Below are positions 13,815-22,966 of a DNA stretch of 22,966 nt, piece by piece. A program made the translations under genes and the position numbers. Within the stretch, counting starts at the first letter, position 1. Every line of letters starts with the position of its first letter. A model generated the notes under the pieces. It was not told the DNA's origin. It ran no database searches and saw only the letters and a list, made by a program, of their open reading frames with translations. The stretch is from Actinomycetes bacterium (GTDB lineage Bacteria; Actinomycetota; Actinomycetes; Actinomycetales; Cellulomonadaceae). The stretch is from assembly GCA_021793115.1 (NCBI GenBank), contig JAJYTJ010000014.1, positions 1-22,966 on the forward strand, written 5' to 3'.

Positions 13815-15914
13815 GTGACCGACACCACCGACACCGCCCGTACCGGCTCGCTGACCGCGTTGCGGCTGCCCGAGCTGCAGGCGCTCGCCGCCGAGCGCGG
13901 CGTCAAGGGCGCGTCGAAGATGCGCAAGGCGGACCTGCTGGCGACGCTCGGCAGCTCCGTCCCGGCCGCCGGAGCGCAGCGTGCCAACCGCCAGGGCGAG
14001 CAGCCGGACGCGGTCCCGGCTGCCGCTCGTGCGGAGCAGAGCAACCACCAGGGCGACCAGCCCGACCACCCGGAGCAGGCCACCGCCCGTGCCGAGCGGG
14101 TCAACGGTCGGGCCCGCCGTGCCGTGGCGCCGGCGAGGGCGGCGGCACCGGTGGCCGAGGAGCGACCTGCCCCGTCGCACGACGAGCACTCGGCCCCGGT
14201 CGAGGAGCGGGCCGATCGCGCGGAGCGCGCCAGCCGCAACGGACGCCCGCCGCGCACCGAGGGCGACGAGGCCGGCGGTGGCCGCGACGTGCTCGCCGGC
14301 CTCGAGGCGGCGCTGGATGCCAAGCTCACTGCGCACGAGGACCGTGACCTCCACGGCGACCGTCGCCCGCGCCGTGCCGGCCGGGGCGCCGGTGCACCGG
14401 TGCGCGCGGACGGCGGCGAGGGCCAGCGCACGGCGGAGGGCGCGGGCCAGCCCGTGGGCGGGCAGCGCGAGCAGCAGCCACGCCAGCAGGGCGAGCGCCA
14501 GAACGAGAACCGCCAGTACGGCACCGAGAACCGCCAGTACGGCGCGGAGAACCGCCAGTACGGCGCGGACACCCGCCAGCAGGGCGACCGGCCCGCCGGC
14601 GGCGACGACGAGATGGGCGGCCGGCGCCGCCGGTCGCGCGACCGCTACCGGGACCGGGACCGCAAGCGTGGCCGTGGCGGGCGTCCGGGCATGCCGGACC
14701 TGTCCGGCCTGGACGACATCGAGGTCACCGAGGACGACGTGCTGCTGCCCGTCGCCGGCATCCTCGACGTGCTCGACTCCTACGCCTTCGTGCGCACCTC
14801 GGGGTACCTGCCGGGCCCCAACGACGTGTACGTCTCGCTGGGCCAGGTCAAGCGCGCCGGGCTGCGTCGCGGCGACGCCGTCACCGGCGTGGTGCGGGCT
14901 CCCCGCGAGGGTGAGCTGCCGCCGCAGGCCAACCGTTCGAGCAAGTTCAACGCGCTGGTGCGGCTCGACACGGTCAACGGCATGACGCCCGAGCAGTCCC
15001 GCAACCGGCCGGACTTCGCCAAGCTGACGCCGCTGTACCCGCAGGAGCGGCTGCGCCTGGAGACCGAGCCCGGCAAGCTCTCCAGCCGCGTCATCGACAT
15101 CGTCGCGCCCATCGGCAAGGGCCAGCGTGGCCTCATCGTCTCGCCGCCCAAGGCGGGCAAGACGCTGATCATGCAGCAGATCGCCAACGCCATCACGACG
15201 AACAACCCCGAGGTCCACCTCATGGTGGTGCTCGTCGACGAGCGGCCCGAGGAGGTCACGGACTTCCAGCGCTCGACGAAGGGTGAGGTCATCTCCTCGA
15301 CGTTCGACCGGCCGGCGAGCGACCACACGATCGTGGCCGAGCTGGCCATCGAGCGGGCCAAGCGCCTGGTGGAGATGGGACGCGACGTCGTCATCCTGCT
15401 GGACGGCATCACACGCCTGGGCCGGGCGTACAACCTGGCCGCCCCGGCGTCCGGGCGCATCCTCTCCGGTGGTGTCGACGCCGCGGCGCTCTACCCGCCG
15501 AAGAAGTTCTTCGGCGCCGCCCGCAACATCGAGAACGGCGGTTCGCTCACCATCCTCGCGACGGCGCTCGTCGAGACCGGATCCAAGATGGACGAGGTGA
15601 TCTTCGAGGAGTTCAAGGGCACCGGGAACATGGAGCTGCGGCTCAACCGGTCGCTCGCGGACAAGCGCATCTTCCCGGCCGTGGACGTCAACGGTTCCGG
15701 CACCCGCCGTGAGGAGATCCTCATGGCGCGCGACGAGATGGCGATCGTCTACAAGCTGCGGCGCGTGCTCGGTGCGCTCGACACGCAGCAGGCGATCGAG
15801 CTGCTCCTCGGCAAGCTGCGCGAGACGAAGACCAACGTCGAGTTCTTGCTCCAGGTGCAGAAGACGACGCCGGGCGGCGGGATCGACGAGAAGGAGATCG
15901 GCCGCACGGTCTGA
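13815..15914 (+). CDS. rho: Transcription termination factor Rho
   Basis: Rho is a hexameric RNA-dependent ATPase that ends transcription. The 699 residues greatly exceed the E. coli form because of an insertion typical of actinobacteria. Order: SAP-like Rho_N domain (about 11-46), a disordered Arg/Gln/Glu-rich insertion (about 50-290), an OB-fold RNA-binding domain (about 300-390, with [12 protein letters not shown]), then the ATPase. Walker A is SPPKAGKT (443-450) and Walker B is VVILLDG (525-531), followed by [14 protein letters not shown] 13815 is chosen because GGAAGGA lies 8 nt upstream. The insertion includes a 7-residue tandem repeat (about 231-257) and a block of nearly pure Arg/Asp. 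Bicyclomycin-site residues were not examined. Confidence 0.97.
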   Translation: MTDTTDTARTGSLTALRLPELQALAAERGVKGASKMRKADLLATLGSSVPAAGAQRANRQGEQPDAVPAAARAEQSNHQGDQPDHPEQATARAERVNGRARRAVAPARAAAPVAEERPAPSHDEHSAPVEERADRAERASRNGRPPRTEGDEAGGGRDVLAGLEAALDAKLTAHEDRDLHGDRRPRRAGRGAGAPVRADGGEGQRTAEGAGQPVGGQREQQPRQQGERQNENRQYGTENRQYGAENRQYGADTRQQGDRPAGGDDEMGGRRRRSRDRYRDRDRKRGRGGRPGMPDLSGLDDIEVTEDDVLLPVAGILDVLDSYAFVRTSGYLPGPNDVYVSLGQVKRAGLRRGDAVTGVVRAPREGELPPQANRSSKFNALVRLDTVNGMTPEQSRNRPDFAKLTPLYPQERLRLETEPGKLSSRVIDIVAPIGKGQRGLIVSPPKAGKTLIMQQIANAITTNNPEVHLMVVLVDERPEEVTDFQRSTKGEVISSTFDRPASDHTIVAELAIERAKRLVEMGRDVVILLDGITRLGRAYNLAAPASGRILSGGVDAAALYPPKKFFGAARNIENGGSLTILATALVETGSKMDEVIFEEFKGTGNMELRLNRSLADKRIFPAVDVNGSGTRREEILMARDEMAIVYKLRRVLGALDTQQAIELLLGKLRETKTNVEFLLQVQKTTPGGGIDEKEIGRTV
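14505..14585 (+). repeat. 21-bp tandem repeat inside rho
   Basis: Three units beginning GAGAACCGCCAGTACGGC start at 14505, 14526 and 14547, with a degenerate fourth at 14568. They encode ENRQYGT/A and then DTRQQG. The period is a multiple of three, so changes in copy number keep the frame. Confidence 0.9.
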
Positions 15915-15930
15915 CCGCCGCGGTCGCACG

Positions 15931-15967
15931 ACGAGGCCCGAGGAGCGTCCGGCTCCCCGGGCCTCGT
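15931..15967 (+). terminator. Strong hairpin after rho
   Basis: ACGAGGCCCG (15931-15940) pairs perfectly with CGGGCCTCGT (15958-15967). After one A-C mismatch, GGAGC pairs with GCTCC around a 5-nt loop. It starts 17 nt after the rho stop. The T-run is weak (GCTGT), as is common in high-GC actinobacteria. Confidence 0.85.
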
Positions 15968-16062
15968 GCTGTCCGAATTCCCCGTGACACTCACCCGCAA
16001 TTGCCACAGGCCGAGGTGTCCTCATGTGGTTCAGTTGCACAAGGGGCGGTTGAGGGGGACCG

Positions 16063-17283
16063 ATGAGCGCGCGCAGGGTGGCGTCGATCGCGGCAGCGGT
16101 GATCACTGCGGCAGCCGTGGTGACGGCGGGGCTGCTCGGAGCGCAGTACGTGAACGCATCGAACGCCGCGGCGACGACACCGCCGTCGCCGACGTCGAGC
16201 GCGGTCCCCACGACGACCGCGCCGCCCGCCCGTGAAGCGGTGATCGACGACGCGACGGTCGAGGCCCGCATCGTCGCTCCGCGTACCGGCGAGACGTGGA
16301 CGACGCCGACCCGGGCGCCAGAGATGGCATCGGTGCTCGCGGAGGGTCTGGACGGTTGGGTGCCGTACCTCGTCGGCCACCGCGGTTCGGCTCAGATCTA
16401 CGTCGTCGTGAACGAGGGCCTCAACGGGATCACCGAGATGATCGCCGAGGTCGATGCGTCAGGCGCGCGTGAGATCGCGTGCCCGAGCGCACGCAGCAGC
16501 GACGCGTGCATGCCCAGCGCCGGCGTGCGGGGTGTCAGGCTCGACACGTCGACCTTCTACGACTCCTTGACGCTGCCGGCGTCGATCGACCTCGGCGCCG
16601 GTGGGGTGCTGGACACCTCGTCCTCCCGCAGGAGCGGGTATGACGCGAGCGCGTCCTTCTTGGTCGACGCAGTGGATCCGTCCCTCAGGCCTCAAGGGTC
16701 GGCGTATCTGCCCGTCGCCAACATCGGAGGCCTTCGCGTCGTCGAATCGACGAAGCTCGCCGCGTCCGACGGCACCCACAGCGACCTCGACGTCCGTTCC
16801 TACGTTCTCGTCTCGCCGATCGGTCTCACTTATCAGATCGACGGGCGTTCGCTACCGGGAGCCGACTACGAGTCGATCCGCTGGGACGACGGAGTGACGC
16901 GGACCGAGGACGCTCAGTTCGGTGCGAACTCGTACGGCGGCGGCAGCGTCGGCTGTGTGGTCGGCCAGTTCTCGGTGCAGCCGGACCTCGATCGGGCGCA
17001 GTGGGTTCGAGCGGGTCACACCCGCGACGGAGCGGCCGTGTACGTCCCGACCGAGGTCAACCCCCTGGTCCACACGATCCGCGCGGTCCAGCTCGGTATG
17101 GCACAGACGGCCAGGCAGTACGGCGGCTATCCGGGGCACGGCGAGAACCGTGCGTACCCGTTCGCGTCCGACCGGGCGTTCCGCGACGCCCATGCGCTGT
17201 ACGCGATCGCCGGCCCCGACGGGGTGTGGCAGATCCGGCTGCGCGGTGACGCCGTGGTCCAGCCGAACATGTGTGGCGACTGA
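16063..17283 (+). CDS. Membrane-anchored or secreted protein of unknown function
   Basis: The 406-residue protein was not assigned to a family. The ATG at 16063 follows GAGGGGGA at good spacing. Residues 8-29 form one hydrophobic segment after a basic start (MSARRVAS), working as a signal anchor or uncleaved signal. Residues 30-58 are a Thr/Ser/Pro/Ala linker, which places the remaining roughly 345 residues outside the membrane. Four cysteines are seen: a close pair in IACPSARSSDAC, one in GSVGCVVGQ and one three residues from the C-terminus, enough for two disulfides. No enzyme motif is evident. Codon choice is less strictly G/C-ending than in rho or thrB, and the gene sits alone between terminators of conserved genes, so it may be an acquired or lineage-specific gene. 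Confidence 0.8.
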   Translation: MSARRVASIAAAVITAAAVVTAGLLGAQYVNASNAAATTPPSPTSSAVPTTTAPPAREAVIDDATVEARIVAPRTGETWTTPTRAPEMASVLAEGLDGWVPYLVGHRGSAQIYVVVNEGLNGITEMIAEVDASGAREIACPSARSSDACMPSAGVRGVRLDTSTFYDSLTLPASIDLGAGGVLDTSSSRRSGYDASASFLVDAVDPSLRPQGSAYLPVANIGGLRVVESTKLAASDGTHSDLDVRSYVLVSPIGLTYQIDGRSLPGADYESIRWDDGVTRTEDAQFGANSYGGGSVGCVVGQFSVQPDLDRAQWVRAGHTRDGAAVYVPTEVNPLVHTIRAVQLGMAQTARQYGGYPGHGENRAYPFASDRAFRDAHALYAIAGPDGVWQIRLRGDAVVQPNMCGD

Positions 17284-17322
17284 CGTCGGGAACGCGCTGA
17301 CCTCACCGTCGAGGGAGCGGGT

Positions 17323-18489
17323 CTAGCGGCGAGCAGCTAGCGCGCGGCGGTAGGTCGTCTCGATATCGTCCACAACCGTGTGCACGTCGAAGCGCTGGGC
17401 GGCGGCGCGCTGGCGGGCCATGGCGTGGGCGCGGGCCTTGTCGTCCAGGAGCCAGCGCGCCAGCGCGTGGCCGAACTCGACGCGGTCACGAGGCGTGACG
17501 AGCTGGTCCTCGAGGCCGGCCATCGTCGAGCGGTATCCCGGGTTGTCGCCGGCGAGCACCGGTCCGCCGCCGGCCGCCATCGCTTCGACCACGGAGATGC
17601 CGAAGCTCTCCCCACCGGTGGACGGCAGCACGACGAGGTCCGCGTCGGCGAGCAACGTCGCCTTGGCGTCCTCGGCGACGAACCCCGGAAGGTCTGCGCG
17701 GTCGGTCAGGCCGGCGAACGCGATGCGCTTGCGCAGGTCCTCCTCCAGCGGACCCGAGCCGGCCAGTGTGAGGGTCCACGGGCGGGCGACGAGCCTGTGG
17801 TCGACGACGTAGGCGGCGGCGTCGACGAGCTCGCGCGGACCCTTGCGTGCGACGAGCCGGCCGAGGAAGACCACGCGCAGCGGGTGCTCGTGGTCGACGA
17901 CCGCTCCTTCGTCGTGCGGGACCGGGGCAGGGAACCGCGCCAGATCGACCGCGTTGGGCACGACGACTGTCTTCACCCCGAACGACGAGCGGGCGAACTC
18001 CGCGGCCGGCTCCGAGACGGCCATCACCTCGTCGAACCGCTTCAGCGTCCGGCGCTCCAGCAGCCCGAGCCCCCGCGTGCCCATCCCGACGATTCCGGAC
18101 TCCGGGAGGATGTGGAAGGTGCCGACAACCGCGACGTCGTCGGGCAGGCGCCGCACCAGCCGGCCGGCCAGGAGCGGCGAGTGCGGCAGCTGGACGTGGA
18201 GCACGTCGAAACGCACCTCGCGGAGCAGCGTGTCGAGGTCGCCGGCGCGCGCCGGCAGCGGCGACGACAGCACGTTGCCGTTGAAGCGGACGCGGAGGTT
18301 GCGGCCCAGCACGTGCAGGTGATCGAGGTCGGTGCGCGAGGTGGTCGAGGCGACGAGGTGCACCTCGTGCCCGCGGGTGCGCAGCTCGCGGGCCACCGTG
18401 AGCACGTACTGCTGCACGCCGTCCGGGGCGTCGAGCCCGTCATCCAGCACGAGCCCGATCGTCAGGGACGTCGTCTCGGCCGTCGGCAC
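17323..18489 (-). CDS. GT4-family glycosyltransferase
   Basis: The 388-residue protein has two Rossmann-like halves of the GT-B fold. The N-terminal half starts with [20 protein letters not shown] and contains [16 protein letters not shown]. The C-terminal donor-binding half contains [19 protein letters not shown] and the E-x7-E motif in [17 protein letters not shown]. Retaining GT4 enzymes move a sugar from a nucleotide donor to a lipid or glycan acceptor on the cytoplasmic face. The pattern recalls PimA/PimB-like mannosyltransferases, but donor and acceptor cannot be told. The GTG at 18489 lies 6 nt after TATCCT on the minus strand, with no Shine-Dalgarno site, suggesting a leaderless message. 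It diverges from the HEAT-like gene and converges on the unknown extracellular protein gene. Confidence 0.9.
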   Translation of the reverse strand: MPTAETTSLTIGLVLDDGLDAPDGVQQYVLTVARELRTRGHEVHLVASTTSRTDLDHLHVLGRNLRVRFNGNVLSSPLPARAGDLDTLLREVRFDVLHVQLPHSPLLAGRLVRRLPDDVAVVGTFHILPESGIVGMGTRGLGLLERRTLKRFDEVMAVSEPAAEFARSSFGVKTVVVPNAVDLARFPAPVPHDEGAVVDHEHPLRVVFLGRLVARKGPRELVDAAAYVVDHRLVARPWTLTLAGSGPLEEDLRKRIAFAGLTDRADLPGFVAEDAKATLLADADLVVLPSTGGESFGISVVEAMAAGGGPVLAGDNPGYRSTMAGLEDQLVTPRDRVEFGHALARWLLDDKARAHAMARQRAAAQRFDVHTVVDDIETTYRRALAARR

Positions 18490-18507
18490 GCGGCCAGGAT
18501 AGAGGCC
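18490..18507. promoter_or_regulatory. 18-bp divergent promoter between two GTG starts
   Basis: Only 18 bp separate the two start codons, and the segment is nearly symmetrical (GCGGCC, AGGATA, GAGGCC). On the minus strand TATCCT fits a -10 box for a leaderless transcript of the glycosyltransferase. The plus-strand -10 box is less clear. The -35 contacts of each gene must lie inside the other gene. Confidence 0.5.
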
Positions 18508-19218
18508 GTGACGGCACGCCAACGCTATGCGGACGAGCTCGCGACCCTGGCCGACGGGGACGTGGTGGCCTACCTGACGGCGCACTCGGGCCTGCCGGGG
18601 CCGCGGTCCAACCTCGACCTGCTGGCGGCGTTCGGCGACGTCGCCCCCGCGGCCCTCGTCGTGCGGCTGGCCGACGACGGGGACGAGTACCTGCGGTGCT
18701 GCGGCACGGCCGCGCTGGGGCGGCTCTGGCTGGAGGCCGTCGACGAGCGTGGTCGCGCCGCCGCCGAGGACACCCTGACGCGGCGTGCGGCCGACCCGAT
18801 GTGGCGCGTGCGGGAGGGGGCCGCGATGGCGGGGCAGCGGATCGGCGCGGCGTGGCCGGAGGGGCTCGCCGCCCTCGTCGGCCGCTGGCTGGAGACGCGC
18901 GACGCTCTCGTGGCCCGCGCCGCCGTCGCGGCGGTGTGCGAGCCGCCCATCCTGCGGCCGTCGCCGCTGCTGCGGGCGGCGGCCCTGGACGCGTGCGACC
19001 GTGCGACGGACCTGCTGCGCGCCGTCCCGCTCGCCGAGCGGCGGGACCCGGACGTCCGGACGCTGCGCCAGGGCCTGGCGTACTGCTGGAGCGTGGCGGT
19101 GGCGGCCGACCCGCAGGCCGGCCTGCCGCGGTTCCTCGCGCTGGCGACGGACGACCCGGACGTCGCGTGGCTGGTGGGGCAGAACCGCGCCAAGGCGCGC
19201 CTCGCGCGCCTGCTGTGA
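18508..19218 (+). CDS. HEAT-repeat-like protein
   Basis: The 236-residue soluble protein is almost wholly helical and rich in Ala, Leu and Arg. Recurring helix pairs, such as [20 protein letters not shown], the stretch around [18 protein letters not shown] and [13 protein letters not shown], match HEAT or PBS-lyase-type repeats that act as protein-binding scaffolds. No catalytic residues are seen. Translation begins at GTG 18508 with no binding site, probably as a leaderless message from the shared promoter. Its divergence from the glycosyltransferase suggests shared regulation, but no common process can be inferred. Confidence 0.75.
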   Translation: MTARQRYADELATLADGDVVAYLTAHSGLPGPRSNLDLLAAFGDVAPAALVVRLADDGDEYLRCCGTAALGRLWLEAVDERGRAAAEDTLTRRAADPMWRVREGAAMAGQRIGAAWPEGLAALVGRWLETRDALVARAAVAAVCEPPILRPSPLLRAAALDACDRATDLLRAVPLAERRDPDVRTLRQGLAYCWSVAVAADPQAGLPRFLALATDDPDVAWLVGQNRAKARLARLL

Positions 19219-19349
19219 CGGATCGCCCCGGCATCCGGGCGGGACGATTTCGGGCAGCCACGGTGTTCTGGCATCATGTTCGTCGGTCTGCCGGTTCACC
19301 GGCGCGTCGCGCGCCCGGACCCGGCAGCATCCCCACCAAGGAGATTCCC

Positions 19350-19571
19350 GTGAAGTCTGGTATCCACCCGAGCTACGTGCCGACCCAGGTGATCTGCACC
19401 TGCGGCAACACGTTCGTCACGCGGTCCACCGTGACCGCCGGCGTCATCCACGCCGACGTCTGCAGCGCCTGCCACCCGTTCTACACGGGCAAGCAGAAGA
19501 TCCTCGACACCGGCGGCCGCGTCGCCAAGTTCGAGGCGCGATACGGCAAGCGTCCGGCTGTCGCCAAGTAG
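19350..19571 (+). CDS. rpmE: 50S ribosomal protein L31, zinc-binding type
   Basis: L31 sits at the central protuberance and bridges to the small subunit. The 73-residue protein starts at GTG 19350 with AAGGAG 6 nt upstream. Cys16, Cys18, Cys38 and Cys41 (ICTCGN and DVCSACHPF) form the zinc site of the C+ form, which is made when zinc is plentiful; a Cys-less paralogue would be expected elsewhere if zinc control exists. HPFYTGKQK and the closing basic tail fit the family. It has its own 131-bp upstream gap and a strong terminator, so it is probably a separate unit. Its place between rho and prfA is conserved. Confidence 0.97.
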   Translation: MKSGIHPSYVPTQVICTCGNTFVTRSTVTAGVIHADVCSACHPFYTGKQKILDTGGRVAKFEARYGKRPAVAK

Positions 19572-19579
19572 CTTCCCGG

Positions 19580-19632
19580 CAGCGCCGGTGCCCGGCGGGT
19601 GGTCCCCGCTGGCACCGGCGCTGTTGCTTTGT
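19580..19632 (+). terminator. Strong intrinsic terminator after rpmE
   Basis: CAGCGCCGGTGCC (19580-19592) pairs perfectly with GGCACCGGCGCTG (19611-19623). The intervening bases can extend the stem (GGCGGG with CCCGCT around TGGT). TTGCTTTGT follows, an unusually T-rich run for this sequence. Confidence 0.92.
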
Positions 19633-19721
19633 CCGACGGCGGGCACCGGGCACCGCAGCCCGGGCACGGCGGGGCTGCGGAATGCGGCACGGCCTGCCGT
19701 GCCCGACGAGAGGGGATGAGC

Positions 19722-20822
19722 GTGAGCGAGGCGTTCCAGGCCGTGGCACCGCTGCTCGAGGAGCATGCGGACATCGAGGCACGCCTGGCGGACCCGGCGG
19801 TGCACGCCGACCAGGCGCTCGCCCGCCGGCTCGGCCGCCGGTACGCCGAGCTCGGGCGCGTGGTGGCCGCGTACCGCGGCTGGCGGTCCGCCGCCGACGA
19901 CGCCCGCGCCGCCGCCGAGCTCGTCGAGCTGGCGGAGGGCGACGAGGCGGCCGAACTCGCCGGAGAGCTGCCCGCGCTGCGGCAGGCGGCCGACGAGGCC
20001 GGCGAGCACCTGCGCCGTGTGCTCGTGCCGCGTGACCCCGACGACGCCCGCGACGCGATCCTCGAGATCAAGGCCGGCGAGGGCGGCGAGGAGTCGGCGC
20101 TGTTCGCCGGCGACCTGCTGCGGATGTACTCCCGGTACGCCGAGCGCCAGGGCTGGACCGTCCAGGTGCTCGACGCCACCGGTTCCGACCTCGGTGGCAT
20201 CAAGGACGCCCACGTCGCGGTCAAGGCCCGCGGGTCCGTGACGCCCGAGGACGGGGTGTGGGCGCACCTGAAGTACGAGGGCGGCGTGCACCGGGTGCAG
20301 CGCGTGCCGGTGACCGAGTCGCAGGGCCGCATCCACACGTCGGCCGCGGGCGTGCTCGTCTTCCCCGAGGCGGACGACGAGGGCGAGATCGAGATCGACC
20401 CCAACGACCTGCGGGTGGACGTGTTCCGCTCGTCGGGCCCGGGCGGGCAGTCGGTCAACACGACCGACTCCGCGGTGCGGCTGACCCACCTGCCGACCGG
20501 CATCGTGGTCTCGATGCAGAACGAGAAGTCGCAGCTGCAGAACAAGGAGGCGGCGCTGCGCGTGCTGCGGGCCCGGCTGCTGGCGCTGCGCCAGGAGGAG
20601 GCCGCCGCCGCGGCCAGCGAGGCGCGTCGCAGCCAGGTGCGCACCGTGGACCGCTCCGAGCGGATCCGCACGTACAACTTTCCGGAGAACCGGATCGCCG
20701 ACCACCGCACCGGCTACAAGGCGTACAACCTGGACCAGGTGCTCGACGGCGACCTCGGGCCGGTGATCCAGTCCGCCATCGACGCGGACGAGGCCGCCCG
20801 GCTCGCGGCGGCCGCCGGATGA
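19722..20822 (+). CDS. prfA: Peptide chain release factor 1
   Basis: RF1 recognises UAA and UAG in the ribosomal A site and triggers release of the finished chain. The 366-residue product carries the codon-recognition PxT motif as PVT (196-198, in [15 protein letters not shown]), which separates it from RF2, and the catalytic GGQ (241-243, in [17 protein letters not shown]). GTG 19722 is preferred over ATG 19716 because GAGAGGGG (19708-19715) directly abuts the ATG and leaves 6 nt to the GTG. The stop overlaps the prmC start by 4 nt. PrmC methylates the Gln of this GGQ, so enzyme and substrate are made together. Confidence 0.96.
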   Translation: MSEAFQAVAPLLEEHADIEARLADPAVHADQALARRLGRRYAELGRVVAAYRGWRSAADDARAAAELVELAEGDEAAELAGELPALRQAADEAGEHLRRVLVPRDPDDARDAILEIKAGEGGEESALFAGDLLRMYSRYAERQGWTVQVLDATGSDLGGIKDAHVAVKARGSVTPEDGVWAHLKYEGGVHRVQRVPVTESQGRIHTSAAGVLVFPEADDEGEIEIDPNDLRVDVFRSSGPGGQSVNTTDSAVRLTHLPTGIVVSMQNEKSQLQNKEAALRVLRARLLALRQEEAAAAASEARRSQVRTVDRSERIRTYNFPENRIADHRTGYKAYNLDQVLDGDLGPVIQSAIDADEAARLAAAAG

Positions 20823-21793
20823 GCGACACCGGCGCCCTGCCGCGCGACGTCCGCGGCCCCGCGACGTCCGCGCCGCGCCGACCCGTCGAGGCACCCGGCC
20901 CGTGCGGGGACACCGAGGCCGGCGGCACCGTGGGGCTGCGGGCCCTCGTCGAGGGGGCGACCCGGCTGCTCGACGACGCCGGCGTCGCCTCCCCGCGGCA
21001 CGACGCGCTGGCGCTCGCGGCGTTCGCGCTCGGCCGCGAGCGCGTCGACCTCGTGCTGCCACCGCCCTTGCCCGAGGGGTTCGCGGCGGCCTACGCCGAG
21101 CTCGTCGAGCGCCGGACCAGGCGCGAGCCGCTGCAGCACATCGTCGGCAGCACCGGGTTCCGCTATCTGACGCTGGCGGTCGAGAAGGGCGTGTTCGTGC
21201 CCCGGCCGGAGACTGAGGTGGTCGCGGGCCTGGCGGTCGACGAGGCCGCGGCCCGAGTGGCGGCGGGCGTGAACCCGCTCGTCGTCGACCTGTGCACCGG
21301 GTCCGGGGCGATCGCCGTCGCGGTCGCGACGGAGGTGCCGGCCGCCCGCGTCCTGGCGGTCGACGTGTCGCTGCAGGCGGTCGGCCTGGCCACGCGCAAC
21401 GCGGCGGCCGCGGGAGCGCGCGTGCGCGTGCTGCTCGGCGACGTGGGCGACCCGGAGCTGCTGGCCGAGCTCGCCGGTGCGGTCGACGTCGTCGTCGCCA
21501 ACCCGCCCTACATCCCGCCGGAGGCCGAGCCCACCGACCCCGAGGTGCGCCTGCACGACCCCGACATCGCCCTCTACGGCGGTGGGGCGGACGGCCTGGA
21601 CACGCCGCGCGCCGTGCTCGTCGCGGCGGCCCGGCTGCTGCGCCCGGGCGGTCTGCTCGTCGTCGAGCACGCCGAGGTCCAGGCGGAGGCGCTGCGCGCG
21701 GCCGCGACGCAGACCGGCGCGTTCGCGGACCCACGCACGGTGCCGGACCTGACCGGCCGGCCGCGCGCCCTGCTCGCCCGCCGCTCCGCATGA
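20819..21793 (+). CDS. prmC: Release factor glutamine methyltransferase
   Basis: PrmC methylates the glutamine of the GGQ motif in release factors using S-adenosylmethionine. The 324-residue protein has a roughly 38-residue disordered N-terminus, longer than usual, then a helical domain (about 39-115). The methyltransferase domain has VPRPETE (128-134), the cofactor loop [13 protein letters not shown] (about 155-167) and the catalytic NPPY (228-231) followed by IPP. The ATG overlaps the prfA stop by 4 nt. A shorter start at GTG near residue 38 ([10 protein letters not shown]) is possible because the first residues are not typical of the family. Confidence 0.95.
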   Translation: MSDTGALPRDVRGPATSAPRRPVEAPGPCGDTEAGGTVGLRALVEGATRLLDDAGVASPRHDALALAAFALGRERVDLVLPPPLPEGFAAAYAELVERRTRREPLQHIVGSTGFRYLTLAVEKGVFVPRPETEVVAGLAVDEAAARVAAGVNPLVVDLCTGSGAIAVAVATEVPAARVLAVDVSLQAVGLATRNAAAAGARVRVLLGDVGDPELLAELAGAVDVVVANPPYIPPEAEPTDPEVRLHDPDIALYGGGADGLDTPRAVLVAAARLLRPGGLLVVEHAEVQAEALRAAATQTGAFADPRTVPDLTGRPRALLARRSA

Positions 21794-22470
21794 CCTCACC
21801 GGGTGACGTGGAAGACTCACGCGACGTGAGCCCGATCCTCGACGCCACCGATCCGCACGCCTGGGGCCCGGCGATCGACGAGGCGGTGAACGCGGTGGCA
21901 CGCGGCCAGGTGATCGTGCTGCCGACGGACACCGTGTACGGCGTCGGCGCCGACGCCTTCGACCCGCGCGCCGTCGCGGCCCTGCTCGCCGCCAAGGGCA
22001 GGGGCCGCCAGATGCCGCCACCCGTCCTCATCCCCGACGTCCGCACGCTGGACGGCCTGGCCACGGACGTGCCGGGTGCGGTCCGCTCGCTCGCGGCGGC
22101 GTTCTGGCCCGGGGCCCTCACGGTCATCGTCGCGGCGCAGCCGAGCCTGACGTGGGACCTGGGGGAGACCCGCGGCACCGTGGCGCTGCGCGTGCCGGAC
22201 CACCCGTTGGCGCTGGCCCTGCTGCGCCGCACCGGTCCGCTGGCGGTGTCCAGCGCGAACCGGACCGGGCAGCCGGCCGCCACCACGGCGGCCGACGCCG
22301 CCGAGCAGCTGGGCGAGGCGGTCGCCGTCGTGCTGGACGGCGGCCCCACGCCGGGCAACGCGCCGTCGACGATCGTCGACGCCACGGGCGACCGGTTGCG
22401 CGTCGTCCGTCTGGGTGCCATCCCGCTCGACGAGCTGCGGGCGGTCGCGGACGTCGCGGGCGACGCGTGA
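21790..22470 (+). CDS. tsaC: L-threonylcarbamoyladenylate synthase (Sua5/YrdC/YwlC family)
   Basis: The enzyme makes threonylcarbamoyl-AMP from threonine, bicarbonate and ATP, the first step of t6A modification of tRNAs that read ANN codons. The 226-residue protein shows IVLPTDTVYGVGADAF, the KGRGRQMPPPVLI segment (family KxR with the following proline stretch), TLDGLA, FWPGALTVIV, GTVALRVPDHP and SSANRTGQPA. It is the short form without the Sua5 C-terminal domain. The ATG overlaps the prmC stop by 4 nt; GTG 21826 is an in-frame alternative nearer the conserved part. Its substrate threonine is made by the operon some 8 kb upstream. Confidence 0.95.
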   Translation: MTSPGDVEDSRDVSPILDATDPHAWGPAIDEAVNAVARGQVIVLPTDTVYGVGADAFDPRAVAALLAAKGRGRQMPPPVLIPDVRTLDGLATDVPGAVRSLAAAFWPGALTVIVAAQPSLTWDLGETRGTVALRVPDHPLALALLRRTGPLAVSSANRTGQPAATTAADAAEQLGEAVAVVLDGGPTPGNAPSTIVDATGDRLRVVRLGAIPLDELRAVADVAGDA

Positions 22471-22966
22471 GGGCCTACCTGCTGCTGCTCGTCGTCGCCG
22501 CCGCGGCGACGTACCTGCTGACCCCGGTCGCGCGGCGGCTGGCGTTCTCCTGGGGCGCCATCACGGCCGTGCGGGCCCGTGACGTGCACCACGAGCCGAC
22601 GCCGCGGCTGGGCGGCCTGGCGATGTTCCTCGGGCTGCTCGTCGGGACGTTGCTGGCCAGCCGGCTGGCGTTCCTGCACTCGGTGTTCGGCAACCCGCAC
22701 CCGCTCATCGGCATCGTCGGCGGTGCCGCCATCGTGTGCGCCCTGGGCGTGGCCGACGACATCTGGGACCTCGACTGGCTGACGAAGCTCATGGGCCAGG
22801 TGCTGGCGGCGGTGTTCCTCGCCTGGCAGGGCGTGGTGCTCTACCAGATGCCGTTGTTCGGCGTCACGGCGTGGTCCGGCCGGGTCTCGACGTTCGTCAC
22901 CGTGCTGTCGGTGGTCGTCGCGATGAACGCGGTGAACTTCGTCGACGGGCTCGACGGGCTGGAGAT
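22467..22966 (+). CDS. wecA: WecA/TagO-like undecaprenyl-phosphate sugar-1-phosphate transferase, partial
   Basis: The gene runs off the right edge, leaving 166 residues. This MraY-like membrane enzyme usually moves GlcNAc-1-phosphate from UDP-GlcNAc to a polyprenyl phosphate, starting synthesis of a cell-envelope polymer. Visible motifs are HHEPTPRLGGLAMF after the first membrane segment, the catalytic pair in GVADDIWDLD and NAVNFVDGLDGLE at the cut end. About five hydrophobic segments are present. GTG 22467 overlaps the tsaC stop as GTGA, continuing the coupled operon from prfA. In related actinobacteria the ATP synthase genes follow, so they may lie just outside. The precise sugar substrate is not determined. 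Confidence 0.9.
   Translation, partial: MRAYLLLLVVAAAATYLLTPVARRLAFSWGAITAVRARDVHHEPTPRLGGLAMFLGLLVGTLLASRLAFLHSVFGNPHPLIGIVGGAAIVCALGVADDIWDLDWLTKLMGQVLAAVFLAWQGVVLYQMPLFGVTAWSGRVSTFVTVLSVVVAMNAVNFVDGLDGLE

Noticed and set aside
13658..13815. Leader peptide in the rho 5' untranslated region
   Set aside because: A GTG-started frame exists but runs far into rho out of frame rather than forming a short peptide, and it has no ribosome binding site.
11072..14572. Long minus-strand frame opposite thrC, thrB and rho
   Set aside because: It covers the complements of clearly identified genes and has no natural protein composition.
19296..22700. Long minus-strand frame opposite rpmE, prfA, prmC and tsaC
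   Set aside because: The sense-strand genes carry full catalytic motifs and coupled starts. The antisense translation is Pro/Arg-rich noise.

Overview
This window comes from a very high-GC chromosome with strong preference for G/C-ending codons, many GTG starts and several apparently leaderless promoters. Together with the gene order argS-lysA-hom-thrC-thrB-rho-rpmE-prfA-prmC-tsaC-wecA, this points to an actinobacterium, most likely a Cellulomonas-like member of the Micrococcales. The genus is an inference from gene order and protein style, not from a search.

The left part (about 1-5628) is an accessory island ending at the 3' end of a tRNA-Arg(CCG) gene. Reading leftward from the tRNA it holds a small excisionase-like gene, a probable tyrosine-integrase gene that lacks its catalytic domain, and the remains of a papain/C39-like cysteine peptidase gene. 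Further left are a complete insertion sequence, a two-pass membrane protein gene and a decayed edge. The insertion sequence (1357-3128) has 27-bp inverted repeats (25/27 matching) and a perfect 8-bp target duplication. It carries two genes: a Mutator/IS256-like transposase and a SUKH (SMI1/KNR4) family gene that starts 7 bp after it. The element interrupts the peptidase gene between the catalytic Cys/His part and the last 37 codons. Removing the element and one target copy restores one open reading frame that ends 58 bp before the membrane-protein gene.

The middle part (5771-13567) is conserved chromosome. A GntR/FadR regulator diverges from argS, which is followed by lysA (diaminopimelate decarboxylase). 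A 525-bp gap packed with tandem and inverted repeats follows, then the threonine operon hom-thrC-thrB.

The right part (13568-22966) starts with rho, whose long disordered insertion contains a 7-residue tandem repeat. Rho is followed by a strong terminator, an anchored extracellular protein of unknown function, a GT4 glycosyltransferase and a divergent HEAT-like protein sharing an 18-bp gap. rpmE has its own strong terminator. Last is the translation and cell-envelope operon prfA-prmC-tsaC-wecA, in which each junction from prfA onward overlaps by 4 nt. The wecA-like gene runs off the right edge.

The most unusual item is the insertion sequence that carries a SUKH immunity-type gene as cargo, placed inside a peptidase gene of a tRNA-associated island.
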